From: Roseateles_B flavus
GTDB lineage: Bacteria > Pseudomonadota > Gammaproteobacteria > Burkholderiales > Burkholderiaceae_C
Assembly: GCF_039872765.1 (NCBI RefSeq)
Contig: NZ_JBDPZC010000003.1
Location: forward strand, 310,001-374,000
Direction of reading: 5' to 3'
DNA: 64,000 bases
Part shown: positions 41,392 through 50,170 of the stretch, one piece after another
Position numbering within the stretch: the first letter of the stretch is position 1
Layout of the letters: each line of letters opens with the position of its first letter
The notes under the pieces: model-generated
Seen by the model: only the letters and a program-made list of their open reading frames with translations
The model's database searches: none
What the model was told of the DNA's origin: nothing
Made by a program: the position numbers and the translations under genes

Positions 41392-43449
41392 TCAGCGCTG
41401 CTCGTCCTGCCGGCCCTTGCGCGGCACGTTGTCCTGCTGCGGGGATGGGCGCGACGGGCGTGCCTCTTCCTGACGCTGGGGCGGGGCCACGCGAGGCGGC
41501 TCGGGGGCACGCACGGGTTCACGCGCGCGCTCGGGCTGGATCTGCCGCAGGGGCACCTCGCGCTGCTGTTCGCGCTGGTGCTGCTGCATCTGCTCGCGCT
41601 GCTGCTGTTCACGCTGCATCTGCTCGCGTTGCTGTTGCTGTTGCTGTTGCTGCTCGAAGCGCTGCTGCCGCTCCTGGCGCTCGACGCGATCCTGGCGGTC
41701 CTGACGCTCCTGGCGGTCCCGCTCGGCCATGCGCTCGCGCTCCTGGCGATCACGCTCCAGGCGGTCCTGAAGGCTGCGGTCCGGCACGGCCTGCGGCTGG
41801 ACGGCATCGCGGCTGTCCTGACGTGGCGGCTGCTCGGGCAGGCGGCGCAGCGGCGGACCGTCCTCACGACCGCGAGACGGGGTGGGCAGCACGGCCGGCG
41901 GAGCCACCACCGGTGCCGCGGGCTGGATGACCGGGGGCATGGCCGCGGGCGGATTCACGGCCGGCTGAGGCAGCGCGCGCAGTGGCACGCCGCTGTCCTC
42001 CCGCTCGCCGCGCTGGCGGGGATTGTCGCGTCGCACCGGATCCTGCACGACCGGATGGCCCGGCATGGGCGGCACGGCCTGGACCGGTGCGCCCTGGGGT
42101 GGCAGACCGCGCAGCGGCACACCGGCATCGCCCCGCGCCTCCTGCGGACGCCATTCCTGGCGGCTGGGCGCCTGCGGCAGCGGGCGCAGGGGCACATGGG
42201 CATCGGTATTGGCCACGACGCGCGCGGCGCTTTCACTCCAGATGCTCACGGCGCCGCGCACCTCGCGATTGCTGCGCGGCGGCGGCAGGGCCGAGCCGCG
42301 GTTCACCACCGTCACCGGGTCATGCTCGCGGTTGATGCGCTGCCCGTAATGCGGGCTGTGGCGATAGCTGGGCACATAGACCTCGCGCGGGGCCAGCGGA
42401 TACCAGCCATAGCGCGGCGGCGGCGGCCGCGAGCCGATGCTGATGCCCACGCTCACCACCGGTCCGCCCACCCAGGCGACCAGGGCCGGCGCATAGGCCG
42501 GGCGCGGCACGTAGCGGCCCGGCACCCAGCACCAGCGCTCGCGCACCACGACCCAGCGGCCGTAGTGGAAGGGCGCGAAGCCCCAGGGCGCGTCATCCAC
42601 CCAGGACCAGCCCCAGTGACGGGTCCAGACCCAGCGGCCATAGCGGTACGGCGCCCAGTCCGGCGCCACCTGCTGCGGGATCCAGACGGTGCCGTACTCC
42701 TCGGCCTGCTCCCAGCGGCCGTAGCGGTCGAGGTCTTCGGCGCCCGTCATTTCGGGCGAGACATAGCGGTAGGCCGGCAGATCACCCTCGCTGCGGCTCA
42801 TGCCCAGCAGCCAGTCGGCGAAGCGATCGCGCTCCAGCACCATGCGCTCGACGCGCGGACCGTCGGCCCACCAGAACTCGGCCTGTTCATTGGGCTGCAG
42901 CCACACGGCCGGCGTACCCGGCGCGCGCGCCTCGAAGCGCAGCTCGCCCTCCCAGTTGAAGGCGCGGCTGCCGCGGTCCAGCTGGTCCACGCGGTACAGG
43001 CCCTTGCGATCGAAGAAGAAACGGCCCTCGCGGGTGCGCACCTGGGCCTCGCGCGCCGCCTCAGCATTGCGCAGGCGCAGGCCCAGCTGGCCGCGGGCCA
43101 GCAGCAGCTCGAGGTGGTCTTCGTCGAGGCGGCTCAGCTCCAGGTCGGCCGAATCATCCAGCCACAGGCTGGTGGAGCCCACGCGCAGGGCCAGGCGGCC
43201 GTCGCGTTCGGTGCGGATGCGGTCCCCTTCGCCCAGGGTCTGGTTGGGGCTGAGGCGCTGCCAGTCCTTGGTCTCGGCGTCGAAGACCCAGGCCGTGCCC
43301 TGTGTTTCCGCCACGCGGGCGGCGCGCGTGGGCGGGTCCTCCGCCTGGGCAGGCAGGGCCCAGAGGCTGGCGGCCAGCAGCAGGGCGCTGGCGAAGGCCC
43401 GGGTCAGGGGGCGCAGCAGGGACGCGCCCTGCAGGTGTCTCATGGTCAT
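41392..43449 (-). CDS. Secreted FecR/DUF6600-type protein with glutamine repeat
   Basis: 685-residue envelope protein. A Sec signal (about 1-35, ending ALPAQAEDP) is followed by a FecR-like domain (about 42-130, RVAETQGTAWVFDAETKDW). A central Trp/Tyr/Gly-rich region resembles DUF6600 (RYGRWVWTRHWGWSWVDDAP). The C-terminal ~300 residues are Pro-, Arg- and Gln-rich and look disordered, with a run of eight Gln in the R-F-E-Q region. Function is unknown. The start follows GAGGAGAGCCTCC. It could bind peptidoglycan or proteins through its tail, which is inference only. Confidence 0.88.
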   Translation of the reverse strand: MTMRHLQGASLLRPLTRAFASALLLAASLWALPAQAEDPPTRAARVAETQGTAWVFDAETKDWQRLSPNQTLGEGDRIRTERDGRLALRVGSTSLWLDDSADLELSRLDEDHLELLLARGQLGLRLRNAEAAREAQVRTREGRFFFDRKGLYRVDQLDRGSRAFNWEGELRFEARAPGTPAVWLQPNEQAEFWWADGPRVERMVLERDRFADWLLGMSRSEGDLPAYRYVSPEMTGAEDLDRYGRWEQAEEYGTVWIPQQVAPDWAPYRYGRWVWTRHWGWSWVDDAPWGFAPFHYGRWVVVRERWCWVPGRYVPRPAYAPALVAWVGGPVVSVGISIGSRPPPPRYGWYPLAPREVYVPSYRHSPHYGQRINREHDPVTVVNRGSALPPPRSNREVRGAVSIWSESAARVVANTDAHVPLRPLPQAPSRQEWRPQEARGDAGVPLRGLPPQGAPVQAVPPMPGHPVVQDPVRRDNPRQRGEREDSGVPLRALPQPAVNPPAAMPPVIQPAAPVVAPPAVLPTPSRGREDGPPLRRLPEQPPRQDSRDAVQPQAVPDRSLQDRLERDRQERERMAERDRQERQDRQDRVERQERQQRFEQQQQQQQQREQMQREQQQREQMQQHQREQQREVPLRQIQPERAREPVRAPEPPRVAPPQRQEEARPSRPSPQQDNVPRKGRQDEQR
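41629..41652. repeat. Hexanucleotide tandem repeat encoding poly-Gln
   Basis: TTGCTG occurs four times in a row, and CTG/TTG triplets extend on both sides. On the coding minus strand this is CAG/CAA and encodes the Gln run of the FecR/DUF6600 protein. Copy number could vary by slippage in steps of two Gln. Confidence 0.85.
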
Positions 43450-43551
43450 GGAGGCTCTCCTCGGCTGTCGGCCCAACGCAGCAAGGGGCCTGCCCGATGA
43501 CGGGCGGGATGTAACAAGTGGGCGATGGCCGCCCCGCGCCACGCCAGCACT

Positions 43552-44088
43552 TCAGTCGTCGGCGTTGGGGTCCAGGCCCGGGAACAGCACCGAGGTGTAG
43601 CCGAAGCGGCTGAAATCACGGATGCGCGAGGGGTAGAGCCGGCCGATCAGGTGGTCGCACTCGTGCTGCACCACCCGGGCATGGAAGCCTTCGGCCTCGC
43701 GCTCGATGGGCTGGCCCTGGGGGTCGACGCCGCTGTAGCGGATGCGCTTGAAGCGCGGCACGACGCCGCGCAGGCCCGGCACCGAGAGACAGCCTTCCCA
43801 GCCCTCCTCCTCCTCCTCGCCGAGGGGGACGATGACGGGGTTGAGCAGCACCGTCAGCGGCACGGGCGGGGCCTCCGGATAGCGCTCGTTGCGCTCGAAG
43901 CCGAAGATCACCAGCTGCAGGTCCACACCGATCTGCGGTGCGGCCAGGCCGGCGCCGTTGGCGGCCTTCATGGTGTCCAGCATGTCCTGAACCAGGGCCT
44001 CCAGCGCCGGCGTGCCGAACTCGCGCACAGGCTGTGCCTGGCGCAGCAGGCGCTCGTCGCCCATCTTCAGCAATTCCCTCACAGCCAT
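43552..44088 (-). CDS. def: Peptide deformylase
   Basis: 178-residue metallohydrolase that removes the N-formyl group from new proteins. The three motifs are GLAAPQIG (about 46-53), EGCLSVPG (metal Cys) and HECDHLIG (metal His pair and catalytic Glu). The start MAVRELL was chosen because GAGGGC lies upstream. fmt does not lie adjacent, so this is a lone def, possibly a second copy in the genome. It is divergent from the MBL-fold gene with 52 bases between the two starts. Confidence 0.96.
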   Translation of the reverse strand: MAVRELLKMGDERLLRQAQPVREFGTPALEALVQDMLDTMKAANGAGLAAPQIGVDLQLVIFGFERNERYPEAPPVPLTVLLNPVIVPLGEEEEEGWEGCLSVPGLRGVVPRFKRIRYSGVDPQGQPIEREAEGFHARVVQHECDHLIGRLYPSRIRDFSRFGYTSVLFPGLDPNADD

Positions 44089-44140
44089 GGGTGAGCCCTC
44101 GTGCATCAGTTATCGTTGCAGGCCATTCTAGGGAGCCTGC

Positions 44141-45100
44141 ATGCCACCGTATCTGCTGTCCTTGGGTCCAGGCCTGTACCGCATCGACACCGCCTTCCAG
44201 CGTGACGACTTCGATGCCGCCTACCTGCTGGTGGACCAGGGCCGCGCGGCCTTCATCGACACCGGCACCAACCACGCCGTGCCACGCCTGCTGGGCGCCC
44301 TCGCCCACCTGGGCCTGGCGCCCGAGGCCGTGGACTGGGTGATCCCCACCCATGTGCACCTCGATCACGCCGGCGGCGTGGGTCTGCTGATGCAGGCCCT
44401 GCCCCAGGCCCGCCTGCTCGCCCACCCGCGCGGTCTGCGCCACCTCGTGGACCCGCGTGCGCTGTGGGCTGGCGCGCTGGCCGTCTATGGCGAGGAGGAG
44501 ATGCAGCGCTCCTACGGCCAGCTGCAGGCTGTGCCCGCCGAGCGCGCCGAGGCCAGCGAGGACGGCCAGCGCCTGCGCGTGGGCGGCCGCGAGCTGCTGC
44601 TGATCGACACCCCCGGCCATGCCCGCCACCACCACTGCCTCTTTGACGCGCAAAGCGGCTGCTGGTTCACCGGCGACACCTTCGGCCTCTCCTACCGCGA
44701 GTTCGACGTGGACGGCCGCCCCTGGCTCTTCCCCACCAGCACGCCCGTGCAGTTCGACCCGCCCGCGCTGAAGCAGTCCATGCAGCGCATGCTGGAGCGG
44801 CGCCCGCAAGGCATGCTGCTGACCCACTTCGGCCGCATCGGCTACAGCGAGGGCGAAGTCCGCGAGCTGCACCAGCGCCTGCTGGTCCTGCTGGACGAGA
44901 CGGTGGCGCTGAGCCTGGCGCTGCGCGAGGCCGAGGACCGCCACGAGGCGCTGAAGCAGGCGCTGTCCGCCCTCTACCTGCGCTCGCTGGCGGCGCATGG
45001 CTGCACGCTGCCCCCCGAGCGCCAGCTCGCGCTGCTGGCCATGGACATCGAGCTCAATGCCCAGGGCATCGGCGTCTGGCTGGACAAGCCCACCGCCTGA
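44141..45100 (+). CDS. Metallo-beta-lactamase-fold hydrolase
   Basis: 319-residue MBL-fold enzyme. Metal ligands are in THVHLDHAGG (HxHxDH, about 67-76), DTPGHARHH and FTGDTFGLSY (Asp). The C-terminal ~100 residues are helical and not part of the core. There is no signal peptide, so it acts in the cytoplasm. The family contains glyoxalase II-like and other hydrolases, and the substrate is not evident. GGGAG lies just before the start. Confidence 0.9.
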   Translation: MPPYLLSLGPGLYRIDTAFQRDDFDAAYLLVDQGRAAFIDTGTNHAVPRLLGALAHLGLAPEAVDWVIPTHVHLDHAGGVGLLMQALPQARLLAHPRGLRHLVDPRALWAGALAVYGEEEMQRSYGQLQAVPAERAEASEDGQRLRVGGRELLLIDTPGHARHHHCLFDAQSGCWFTGDTFGLSYREFDVDGRPWLFPTSTPVQFDPPALKQSMQRMLERRPQGMLLTHFGRIGYSEGEVRELHQRLLVLLDETVALSLALREAEDRHEALKQALSALYLRSLAAHGCTLPPERQLALLAMDIELNAQGIGVWLDKPTA

Positions 45101-45106
45101 GCAGCA

Positions 45107-46579
45107 TCAGACGTCCAGGCCCAGCTCCTGGATCTTGCGCGTGATGGTGTTGCGGCCGATGCCCAGCTTCTGGGCGGCCTCGATGCGGCGGCCGCGGGTC
45201 ATGTCCAGGGCCGTCATGATCAGGCTGGCCTCGAAGCGGCGGCAGAGCTGGTCCCAGACCTCGGGCTCGCCCGCCGCCAGCAGGCGCCGGGCCTCACGGG
45301 CCATCTCGGCCACCCAGGCGTCGGGGCCGCCGCCGAAGCTCGGCAGGGCCGGGCCGCTGCTGACGAAGGACGGCGCCGCAGGCGCAGGCGCCTCACCGGC
45401 CACCGCCTGCTCGGCGGGGCGCTCGGCCTGCAGCAGCTCCTGCGGCAGGTCCTTGGCCTCCACCTGCTGCGAGGGTGCCATCACGCTGAGCCAGTGGCAG
45501 ATGTTCTCCAGCTGTCGCACATTGCCCGGGAAGTCGAAGGCGCACAACGACGCCAGCGCCGCCTCGGACAGGCGCTTGGGCTCCACGCCCAGCTCGGTGG
45601 CGCTGCGCTGCAGGAAGAAGCGGGCCAGCACGGGCACATCCTCGCGGCGCTCACGCAGGGGCGGCAGGCGCAGGCGGATCACGTTGAGGCGGTGGAACAG
45701 GTCCTCGCGGAAGGCGCCCTGGCGCACGCGCTCCTCCAGGTTCTGATGGGTGGCCGCGATCACCCGCACATTGCTGCGCAAGGGACTGTGGCCGCCCACG
45801 CGGTAGTACTGCCCATCGGACAGCACGCGCAGCAGCCGGGTCTGCAGGTCCAGGGGCATGTCGCCGATTTCGTCGAGGAACAGCGTGCCGCCTTCGGCCT
45901 GCTCGAAGCGGCCGCGCCGCGTGGCCTGGGCGCCGGTGAAGGCGCCGCGCTCATGGCCGAAGAGCTCGGACTCCAGCAGGTCCTTGGGGATGGCCGCGGT
46001 GTTGATGGCCACGAAGGGCCCCTCGCCCCGCGGGCTGTGCTTGTGCAGGGCGCGCGCGACCAACTCCTTGCCCGAGCCCGACTCGCCGGTGATCAGCACC
46101 GTGACATTGCTCTGAGACAGCCGTCCGATGGCGCGGAACACGTCCTGCATGGCCGGCGCCTGGCCCAGCATCTCGGGCAGCTGCGCGGCGGACTCCTGCT
46201 CCACCGCGGCTTCGCGCAGGCTCTCCTCCTGGGCGCGGCGGATCAGCTCCACGGCGCGCGAGAGGTCGAAGGGCTTGGGCAGGTACTCGAAGGCCCCGCC
46301 CTGGAAGGCAGAGACGGCGCTGTCAAGGTCCGAGTAGGCCGTCATGATGATGACCGGCAGACCGGGGTGCTTCTCCTTGACCTTGGCCAGCAGGTCCAGG
46401 CCCGAGCCGCCGGGCATGCGGATGTCGGAGACCAGCACCTGGGGGCTGTCCTCCTCCAGGGCAGCCAGCAGCTCGCGCGTGTTCGAGAAGCAGCGCACCG
46501 GCAGCCCCTCGCGCGTCAAGGCCTTCTCGAGCACAAAGCGGATCGAGTGGTCGTCATCAACAATCCAGATGGATTTCAT
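45107..46579 (-). CDS. ntrC: Nitrogen regulation response regulator NtrC
   Basis: 490-residue sigma-54 activator. The receiver domain (about 1-120) has the phosphoacceptor Asp52 in VSDIRMPGGSG. The AAA+ domain (about 145-380) has GESGSGKELVARALH (Walker A) and the sigma-54 contact loop GAFTGA. A Fis-type helix-turn-helix ends the protein (RIEAAQKLGIGRNTITRKI). It turns on glnA and other nitrogen genes at low nitrogen. It lies 30 bases after ntrB. Confidence 0.98.
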   Translation of the reverse strand: MKSIWIVDDDHSIRFVLEKALTREGLPVRCFSNTRELLAALEEDSPQVLVSDIRMPGGSGLDLLAKVKEKHPGLPVIIMTAYSDLDSAVSAFQGGAFEYLPKPFDLSRAVELIRRAQEESLREAAVEQESAAQLPEMLGQAPAMQDVFRAIGRLSQSNVTVLITGESGSGKELVARALHKHSPRGEGPFVAINTAAIPKDLLESELFGHERGAFTGAQATRRGRFEQAEGGTLFLDEIGDMPLDLQTRLLRVLSDGQYYRVGGHSPLRSNVRVIAATHQNLEERVRQGAFREDLFHRLNVIRLRLPPLRERREDVPVLARFFLQRSATELGVEPKRLSEAALASLCAFDFPGNVRQLENICHWLSVMAPSQQVEAKDLPQELLQAERPAEQAVAGEAPAPAAPSFVSSGPALPSFGGGPDAWVAEMAREARRLLAAGEPEVWDQLCRRFEASLIMTALDMTRGRRIEAAQKLGIGRNTITRKIQELGLDV

Positions 46580-46609
46580 GCAGCTCTCCCCTTTGCCACA
46601 AGTACTCCC

Positions 46610-47722
46610 TCAGGGCAAAGGCAGGGTGATTCGGAAGTCCGTCCGTCCAGGCTCGCTGTCGCAGTCGATCATGCCCTGGTGCTGTTGCGCGATCGTCTGC
46701 GAGAGTGTCAATCCGAGGCCCGAGCCGCCTTCACGCCCTGAGACCAGGGGATAGAAGATGCGGTCGCGGATCTCGGGCGGCACGCCCGGCCCGTTGTCCT
46801 CGATATGCAATTCCAATGCCAGGCGCCAGCGCTGCTTGCCCAGGGTGACCTGCCGGGCCACGCGGGTGCGCAGCACGATCTCGGCGTCCCCGGCGGCGAT
46901 GCGCGGCGCCAGGGCCTGGGCCGCGTTCTGAACGATGTTGAGCACGGCCTGGATCAGCTGCTCGCGGTCGCCGCGGAAGTCGGGCAGCGAGGTGTCGTAA
47001 TCGCGCCGTACCTTGAGCCCCCGGGGGTACTCGACCAGGATCAGCGAACGCACCCGCTCGCACACCTCGTGGATGTTGACGTCACCCACCACCTGGGCCC
47101 GCCGGTGCGGTGCCAGCAGGCGGTCGACCAGGGATTGCAGGCGGTCGGCCTCGTGGATGATGACGTCGGTGTACTCGGCCAGCTCGGGGCCCAGGGCCGT
47201 GGGCTGCAGCTCCAGGGCCAGCAGCTGGGCCGCGCCGCGGATGCCACCCAGCGGGTTCTTGATCTCGTGGGCCAGGTTGCGGATCAGCTCCTTGGTGGCC
47301 TGCACCTGGTCCAGGGTGCGCTCCTCGCGGTCCTGGCGCGATTGCTGGGCGTTCTCGATCAGCTCCAGCAGGAGCAGGTCCGGCATGTCCGTCTGGCTGA
47401 CGATCACCTGCACCGGCAGCGGCTCTTCGTGAGGGCGCAGGCCGCGGCGCAGCTGGGTCTCGAAGCGGCTGCTGGAGTAGGCATTGCGCGAGACACCCTC
47501 CATGGCCTCGCGCAGCCGCGCGGTGTCCTCGAGCCAGTCCTGTGCGTGGCCTCGCGCCAGCACCCGGCGCGAGAGCTGCATCTGGGTCTCGAACGCCGCA
47601 TTGACATGCACGCAGGCACCATCGGGGTGCACCAGGGCCACCATGGTGGCCAGCATGTCCAGGGCGCGCAGGCCCTCGGGGTCTTGATCAATGGCAGTCA
47701 TGTCGGAGTCCAGCCCCGGCAT
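46610..47722 (-). CDS. ntrB: Nitrogen regulation histidine kinase NtrB
   Basis: 370-residue cytoplasmic PAS-domain kinase that phosphorylates and dephosphorylates NtrC under PII control. The H-box is NLAHEIKNPLGGIRGAAQLL, N-box NIVQNAAQAL, and G boxes are DNGPGVPPEIRDRIF and GGSGLGLTLSQTIA. The start at 47722 lies 5 bases after the DUF4124 gene stop; an ATG 21 bases downstream (47701) is an alternative. ntrC follows in the same unit. Confidence 0.97.
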   Translation of the reverse strand: MPGLDSDMTAIDQDPEGLRALDMLATMVALVHPDGACVHVNAAFETQMQLSRRVLARGHAQDWLEDTARLREAMEGVSRNAYSSSRFETQLRRGLRPHEEPLPVQVIVSQTDMPDLLLLELIENAQQSRQDREERTLDQVQATKELIRNLAHEIKNPLGGIRGAAQLLALELQPTALGPELAEYTDVIIHEADRLQSLVDRLLAPHRRAQVVGDVNIHEVCERVRSLILVEYPRGLKVRRDYDTSLPDFRGDREQLIQAVLNIVQNAAQALAPRIAAGDAEIVLRTRVARQVTLGKQRWRLALELHIEDNGPGVPPEIRDRIFYPLVSGREGGSGLGLTLSQTIAQQHQGMIDCDSEPGRTDFRITLPLP

Positions 47723-47727
47723 GCGGC

Positions 47728-48273
47728 TCAGGGCAGTTTGGCAATTTCCCGCTTGATGGCCGCGATGTCGGCCTCCTGGCGCGAGATGCTGGCCTTGAGA
47801 TCGGCCACACGGTCCAGGTACTTCTGGTAGTTGCGTTCGTCACCACGGCGCTCGGGCTGGCCGTTGGCGTAGTCCTTCTGCAACTCGCCGAGCTTGGCCT
47901 CGGCCTCGCGCAACTCACGCTCCAGCACGCCGCGGCGGTCGGAGTCACGGGCCTTCTGGAGGGCCGGGTCCACCTTGGCGCTTGGCGGCCCCTCGGACAC
48001 CACCTGCCCCGAGGCCGCGGCACGCGGCTTGGGAACGGACACCACGGACACCGGCGTGCCCTCGATCGTGCGGCAGCCCTTTTCCTGCGCTTCCTTGGGG
48101 GAAAGGGCATCGGTATAGAGCACCGGCGGTCCTGGGCAGCGGTAGACCTGGGAGGCCTGAGCCCCATGGGGGGCCGGCGTCTGGGCTGTGGCACCGAAGG
48201 CCAGCAGTCCGCACAGGGCGAGCAGGCCGGTCCCGACAGGGCCGCGGGACGGGGAGGAAGGTTTGCTTAGCAT
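47728..48273 (-). CDS. Secreted DUF4124-type protein between glnA and ntrB
   Basis: About 181 residues from MLSKPSSPS. A signal peptide (GTGLLALCGLLAFGATAQ) precedes a short DUF4124-like region with YRCPGPPVLYTDALSPKEAQEKGC. The second half is a charged coiled coil (RGVLERELREAEAKLGELQK and onward) of about 80 residues. It is probably periplasmic. The start is uncertain; ATGs 24 bases upstream and further are in frame. Its position between glnA and ntrBC is seen in Burkholderiales as far as I recall, but its role is unknown. Confidence 0.75.
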   Translation of the reverse strand: MLSKPSSPSRGPVGTGLLALCGLLAFGATAQTPAPHGAQASQVYRCPGPPVLYTDALSPKEAQEKGCRTIEGTPVSVVSVPKPRAAASGQVVSEGPPSAKVDPALQKARDSDRRGVLERELREAEAKLGELQKDYANGQPERRGDERNYQKYLDRVADLKASISRQEADIAAIKREIAKLP

Positions 48274-48371
48274 GCAGCAGGGCGCGATCGAAGCCATGAA
48301 GAGCCATTGTGGCGCATTCGCGCCCGATCTTTGCGCGGGATCGTCCCTCGCAAACACCCGGCAACAAAAGA

Positions 48372-48399
48372 AAAAGGGACGGCCCAGGCCGTCCCTTTT
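48372..48399 (-). terminator. Strong terminator hairpin after glnA
   Basis: GGGACGGCC and GGCCGTCCC (2-base loop), extended by A/T pairs to a 13-base stem. It is followed on the minus strand by TTTTTCTTTTG. GCAACAAAAG and CTTTTGTTGC form an outer stem. It lies 37 bases after the glnA stop and separates it from the DUF4124-ntrBC unit, though read-through is possible. Confidence 0.9.
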
Positions 48400-48435
48400 G
48401 TTGCGAGGTTCGTGCAGAGACCCCGCGCATCGCCA

Positions 48436-49851
48436 TCACAGGGCGTAGTACATGTCGTACTCGACCGGGTGGGTGGCCATGCGGAAGCGGGTCACTTCCT
48501 GCATCTTCAGATCGATGTAGGCATCGATGAAGGCATCGGTGAACACGCCGCCCTTGGTCAGGAAGGCACGGTCCTTGTCCAGGTACTCGAGGGCCTGGTC
48601 CAGGCTGTGGCAGACGGTCGGGATCTTCGCGTCTTCTTCCGGGGGCAGGTGGTACAGGTCCTTGGTGGCGGCTTCGCCCGGATGGATCTTGTTCTCCACG
48701 CCGTCCAGACCGGCCATCAGCAGGGCTGCGAAGCACAGGTAGGGGTTGGCGCTGGGATCCGGGAAGCGGGCTTCCACGCGACGGCCCTTGGGGTTGGCCA
48801 CGTAGGGGATGCGGATCGAGGCCGAGCGGTTCTTGGCCGAGTAGGCCAGCTTCACCGGGGCTTCGAAGCCGGGCACCAGGCGCTTGTAGCTGTTGGTGCC
48901 GGGGTTGGTGATGGCGTTCAGGGCACGGGCGTGCTTGATGATGCCGCCGATGTAGTACAGGGCGAAATCGCTCAGGCCAGCGTAGCCGTCACCGGCGAAC
49001 AGATTCTTGCCGTCCTTCCAGACGGACTGGTGAACGTGCATGCCGCTGCCGTTGTCGCCCACGATGGGCTTGGGCATGAAGGTGGCGGTCTTGCCGTAGG
49101 CATGGGCCACGTTCTGGATCACGTACTTCTGCAGCTGGGTCCAGTCGGCGCGCTCGACCAGGGAGCTGAACTTCGTGCCGATTTCCATCTGGCCGGCGTT
49201 GGCCACTTCGTGGTGGTGCACTTCGACGGGGATGCCCAGCGATTCGAGGATCAGGCACATCTCCGAGCGCATGTCCTGGCCGCTGTCGACCGGGGGCACG
49301 GGGAAGTAGCCGCCCTTGACGGTGGGACGGTAGCCGCTGTTGCCGTGCTCGTATTCCTTGCCGGTGTTCCAGGCGGCTTCTTCGGATTCGATCTTGAAGA
49401 AGCAGCCGGACATGTCATTGGCCCAGCGCACGGAGTCGAAGATGAAGAACTCGGGCTCAGGACCGAAGAAAGCGGCGTCGCCCAGGCCGGAGGCCTTCAG
49501 ATAGGCTTCGGCGCGCTTGGCCAGGGAGCGGGGATCGCGCTCGTAGGCCTTGCCGTCGGCCGGATCGATGACGTCGCAGGTCAGGATCAGGGTCGGCTCT
49601 TCGAAGAAGGGGTCGATGTTGGCCGTGTTGGGGTCCGGCATCAGCAGCATGTCGGAGGCTTCGATGCCCTTCCAGCCGGCGATCGACGAACCGTCGAAGG
49701 CATGGCCCGACGTGAACTTGTCTTCATCGAAGTGAGACACAGGCACGGACACGTGCTGTTCCTTGCCACGGGTATCGGTGAAACGGAAGTCGACGAACTT
49801 GACTTCGTTCTCCTTCACCATCTTCATCACATCAGCGACGGTCTTGGCCAT
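48436..49851 (-). CDS. glnA: Glutamine synthetase, type I
   Basis: 471-residue enzyme making glutamine from glutamate, ammonia and ATP. Motifs are FDGSSIAGWKGI (N-terminal), HHHEVANAGQMEIGTKF (metal site) and NPLANPYLC-like DPSANPYLCFAALLMAG. The Tyr adenylylation site DLYHLPPEE is intact, so GlnE control is likely. AGGAGTG lies just before the start. A sigma-54 promoter and NtrC-type sites lie upstream. Length equals the usual GSI-beta size. Confidence 0.99.
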   Translation of the reverse strand: MAKTVADVMKMVKENEVKFVDFRFTDTRGKEQHVSVPVSHFDEDKFTSGHAFDGSSIAGWKGIEASDMLLMPDPNTANIDPFFEEPTLILTCDVIDPADGKAYERDPRSLAKRAEAYLKASGLGDAAFFGPEPEFFIFDSVRWANDMSGCFFKIESEEAAWNTGKEYEHGNSGYRPTVKGGYFPVPPVDSGQDMRSEMCLILESLGIPVEVHHHEVANAGQMEIGTKFSSLVERADWTQLQKYVIQNVAHAYGKTATFMPKPIVGDNGSGMHVHQSVWKDGKNLFAGDGYAGLSDFALYYIGGIIKHARALNAITNPGTNSYKRLVPGFEAPVKLAYSAKNRSASIRIPYVANPKGRRVEARFPDPSANPYLCFAALLMAGLDGVENKIHPGEAATKDLYHLPPEEDAKIPTVCHSLDQALEYLDKDRAFLTKGGVFTDAFIDAYIDLKMQEVTRFRMATHPVEYDMYYAL

Positions 49852-49944
49852 CAATCACTCCTAGCGGGTAGCAGGTATGGGGGTCTCGGAATTCGGCGGG
49901 CGCTGCGGCTGATCGGAAGCCGGCGGCGCATGCACCAAAAGCAG

Positions 49945-49960
49945 AGCAGGTTTCGTGCCA
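49945..49960 (-). promoter_or_regulatory. Sigma-54 (-24/-12) promoter of glnA
   Basis: On the minus strand TGGCAC-GAAAC-CTGCT fits the consensus TGGCAC-N5-TTGCW with one mismatch in the -12 element. The distance between the GG and GC pairs is right. The expected start is near 49934, about 85 bases before the ATG. This is the expected type of promoter for a gene next to ntrBC. Confidence 0.8.
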
Positions 49961-50099
49961 AAGTCTTGCAGGCGGCTTCCACCCCACGGGGCGGCGGCCC
50001 AGCACGGTGCACAGGCCCTGGCGACGCGGGATTATGCGTCGCCCGCCCTGCAGCGCCCTGACGCCGATCTACAAGAGAGGATTCATCTCCCGGGGAGCC

Positions 50100-50170
50100 G
50101 CACCATTGTGGTTCACATCGTGGGGCATCATCGCACCAACTCAGTGCCAATGGATGCACCAAGTTGGACG
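50100..50170 (-). promoter_or_regulatory. Cluster of NtrC-type binding sites upstream of glnA
   Basis: Three 15-base matches to GCACCA-N3-TGGTGC lie in a row: GCACCATTGTGGTTC (50100-50114, one mismatch), GCACCAACTCAGTGC (50133-50147, two) and GCACCAAGTTGGACG (50156-50170, two to three). Spacings of 33 and 23 bases put them on one face of the helix. They lie 140-230 bases from the sigma-54 promoter. The last two lie inside the end of the neighbouring gene. Confidence 0.65.
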
